DNA of 64,000 nucleotides from Stutzerimonas stutzeri (GTDB taxonomy: Bacteria; Pseudomonadota; Gammaproteobacteria; Pseudomonadales; Pseudomonadaceae): contig DDKB01000002.1 in NCBI GenBank assembly GCA_002339675.1, positions 1-64,000 of the forward strand, given 5' to 3'. Both the position numbers and the translations under genes were made by a program. This document shows, piece by piece, positions 62,353 to 64,000 of this stretch. The notes below the pieces were generated by a model. The model ran no database searches, was not told the origin of the DNA, and saw nothing but the letters and a program-made list of their open reading frames with translations. Each line of letters begins with the position of its first letter. The stretch's first letter is position 1.

Positions 62353-63156
62353 TCAGCGCGGCGCGCTCAGCCGCCCCTGCTCATCGGAAAACAGGATCTC
62401 GACGCGACGGTTCTGCGCGCGGCCGCGTGCCGAGGCGTTCTCGGCGACCCGGAACTGCTCGCCATAGCCAATCACCTCCATGCGCCCGGCCTCGACACCG
62501 AAGCCGCGGATGAAGTCAGCCACCGCCTGCGCTCGCGCCTGGGACAGGGCCAGATTACCGGCAGCATCGCCACGGTTGTCGGTGTAGCCCTCGATCCTCA
62601 CCCGCCGCCTGGGGTTGAGTTGCAGGAAGCGCACCACCTTCAGCAGCGTCGGGTTCGCCGAGGCGCGCGGCTCGGCGCTGGCGGCGGCGAAAAGCACGTC
62701 ACCGAGGGTCATCACCAGGCCGCGGTCGGTTTCCTCGGCCGCGAGCGTGATCAGCGGGTCTTCCGGCAGGCGCCCCTGGTCCTGTCGTTCGGCGGCCTTG
62801 GCGTCCTGCAGGGCGCGCCGCAGCCGCTCATGCTCCATCGCCAGCTGGGTGGCCCGCTGCTGGTTCTGCAATTGCTCGCTGTGCTGGCGGGCGATCTGGC
62901 TGTAGCGCCGACTGAGGTAGGCGTAATGGGCGACATCCTCGGCACTGCCCCAGTAACCAGCAAAGCGCCTGGCGCGCTCGAGCGATTCCTCGGCGCGCTC
63001 GACATCCTTGGGAGCATCGCGGCCAATGCGTGGGTCGGCACTGACGCGCTGAAGCGTGGCCGCGGCTTGCTCGAGCTCGCCGGACGGCGCCGATGTACAC
63101 CCCTGGAGCGCGCCAAGCGCAACGAACAGAACGGTTACTACATGGACGGATTTCAC
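62353..63156 (-). CDS. OmpA-family lipoprotein with DUF4398 region
   Basis: A 267-residue outer-membrane lipoprotein: lipobox LGALQGC (mature Cys near 20), a helical DUF4398-like region (about 25-125, KDVERAEESLERARRFAGYWGS), and a C-terminal OmpA peptidoglycan-binding domain (VRIEGYTDNRGDAAGNLALSQARAQAV and GRAQNRRVEILF). GTG start at 63156 overlaps the stop of the previous gene (GTGA). It likely tethers the outer membrane to the wall. Confidence 0.9.
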   Translation of the reverse strand: MKSVHVVTVLFVALGALQGCTSAPSGELEQAAATLQRVSADPRIGRDAPKDVERAEESLERARRFAGYWGSAEDVAHYAYLSRRYSQIARQHSEQLQNQQRATQLAMEHERLRRALQDAKAAERQDQGRLPEDPLITLAAEETDRGLVMTLGDVLFAAASAEPRASANPTLLKVVRFLQLNPRRRVRIEGYTDNRGDAAGNLALSQARAQAVADFIRGFGVEAGRMEVIGYGEQFRVAENASARGRAQNRRVEILFSDEQGRLSAPR

Positions 63157-63500
63157 TCTACCTCCCCCAGTTGCTCGCGCAGGCGCGCAATGCGACGGCT
63201 GAGTTCGGTGACCTGCAGCGCGCTCTTGTCGTTCAGGACCCGGGCTTCGGCCAGCCGCGCATCGAGCTCCGCCTGTTCGGCGTACAACCGGGCCGCCCGG
63301 TTGTCTTCGTCGTCCAGCGCGGCGCGCGCGGCCTGCAACTTCTGCTCGGCCATTGCCAGTTCAGGCGTCTGCTCCGACGCGCCCACCGAACGCGCCTGGC
63401 TCAGCGCCGCCTCGGTCAGGCGCAACTGCTCGGTGGGCAGCGGATCGCTGGCGCAACCAGCTATTAGCACCAGCATCAGCAGGCAGGAAGGTGTCTTCAT
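63153..63500 (-). CDS. DUF4398 lipoprotein
   Basis: A 115-residue lipoprotein with lipobox LVLIAGC (mature Cys near 16) and a single DUF4398 coiled-coil domain (LTEAALSQARSVGASEQTPELAMAEQKLQAARAALDDEDN). It is translationally coupled to the OmpA/DUF4398 gene that follows and shares its helical domain, so the two probably form one complex. ATG 63500. Confidence 0.88.
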   Translation of the reverse strand: MKTPSCLLMLVLIAGCASDPLPTEQLRLTEAALSQARSVGASEQTPELAMAEQKLQAARAALDDEDNRAARLYAEQAELDARLAEARVLNDKSALQVTELSRRIARLREQLGEVE

Positions 63501-63535
63501 CGATACGGATCGTTCCAAGGCAGGGCTGGCGGCAG

Positions 63536-64000
63536 TTACTGCTGCTTCCAGCGCTCGAGATTATCCACCAGCAATTGCTCGGGTACGCCGGCGGCGCGCA
63601 ATTCTGTCATTTTTATGGCGAGTTGTCCGCGCAACCAGGGCCCGTTACAGGCTGAATCATGGGCGATAGCCAGGTGCAGGCCGCGGCTCGAGACCGGGGG
63701 ATCGAGGCGCTGGATCTTGTCGAGTACACCCTGCTGGCCTGCCCTGGCGACAGTGCTGTAGCGCTCGTGCAGCACATAGTCGGTCTTGCCGGCGAGCAGC
63801 CGCTGCAGGGCCTCGCTGAGGCTGGGAACCGACTGCAGACGCAGGGCATCCTGGGCGTAGCGCTGAAAGGCGGCGTCGAACGGCGTCGTACGGACATAGC
63901 TTCCGGCACGTCCGGCCAGGTCTTGCTTGCCGGCATAGAACAACCCCGGCGCGATGCGAACCCAGGCCGAGACCTGCAACGCAGCGATGGAGGGGTGCAC
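63536..64000 (-). CDS. Solute-binding protein (family 3-like), truncated by window edge
   Basis: Partial gene; the N-terminus lies beyond 64000. The 154 visible residues fit the C-terminal lobe of a periplasmic amino-acid-type binding protein (YVRTTPFDAAFQRYAQDALRL, SLSEALQRLLAGKTDYVLHERYSTVARA, LHLAIAHDSACNGPWLRGQLAIKMTELRAAG). The ligand is unknown. It is 35 bases upstream of the DUF4398 gene and may be in the same transcript. Confidence 0.7.
   Translation of the reverse strand: MHPSIAALQVSAWVRIAPGLFYAGKQDLAGRAGSYVRTTPFDAAFQRYAQDALRLQSVPSLSEALQRLLAGKTDYVLHERYSTVARAGQQGVLDKIQRLDPPVSSRGLHLAIAHDSACNGPWLRGQLAIKMTELRAAGVPEQLLVDNLERWKQQ

Overview
The window comes from a GC-rich gammaproteobacterium of the Pseudomonas lineage. 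The FleQ/FleS/FleR flagellar hierarchy, FleN-FlhF polar number and placement genes, MotC/MotD stators, the HptB/HsbR/HsbA relay and the ccmABCDEFGHI order all point that way. Gene content and order suggest the P. stutzeri (Stutzerimonas) group, but that species-level call is an inference. I see no tRNA, rRNA, insertion sequence, prophage or CRISPR array. Almost every base is conserved core chromosome, and no gap between genes exceeds 300 bases.

Layout. 0.2-7.4 kb: stress and housekeeping genes (membrane protein, glutathione S-transferase, AAA ATPase, glutathione peroxidase, msrB, alaA, htpX, tpm). 7.4-12.2 kb, minus strand: fliT-like gene, fleQ, fleS, fleR, the top regulators of flagellar synthesis. 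12.3-19.8 kb, minus strand: a small lipoprotein and the full cytochrome c maturation operon ccmABCDEFGHI, including a 58-residue ccmD. 19.9-21.8 kb, plus strand: a FliK-like and an FlhB-tail-like pair. 21.7-53 kb, minus strand: a rhodanese and then one long flagellar/chemotaxis block. Read in transcription order it is fliEFGHIJ, hsbA-hsbR-hptB, fliK, fliLMNOPQR-flhB, (sodC on the plus strand), flhA-flhF-fleN-fliA, cheYZAB, motCD, parC-parP-cheW-fipA. 53.2-64 kb: BenE-type transporter, SDR and MDR oxidoreductases, pyrF, a small DUF2897 protein, a GGDEF-EAL c-di-GMP enzyme, a lipoprotein, a MocR regulator, an OmpA/DUF4398 envelope pair and a truncated solute-binding protein.

How it works together. 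FleQ with sigma-54 should drive fleSR, fliL and flhA; FleR with sigma-54 should drive fliE. I find sigma-54 -24/-12 elements in front of fliE, fliK, fliL, flhA and fleS. FliA (sigma-28) drives the late genes. Two sigma-28-like promoters are visible: one upstream of fliT-fleQ, which would make the late sigma factor feed back on the master regulator, and one upstream of parP-cheW-fipA. A FleQ-box-like palindrome lies upstream of fleQ itself.

The main structural oddity is that fliT-fleQSR is not next to fliE, where it usually sits in pseudomonads. It lies beyond the ccm operon, in the same orientation. I found no clearly undescribed multi-gene system. The most promising leads are regulatory: sigma-28 in front of fleQ, an inverted repeat that could hide the flhA ribosome binding site, and a triple repeat in the CheA linker.
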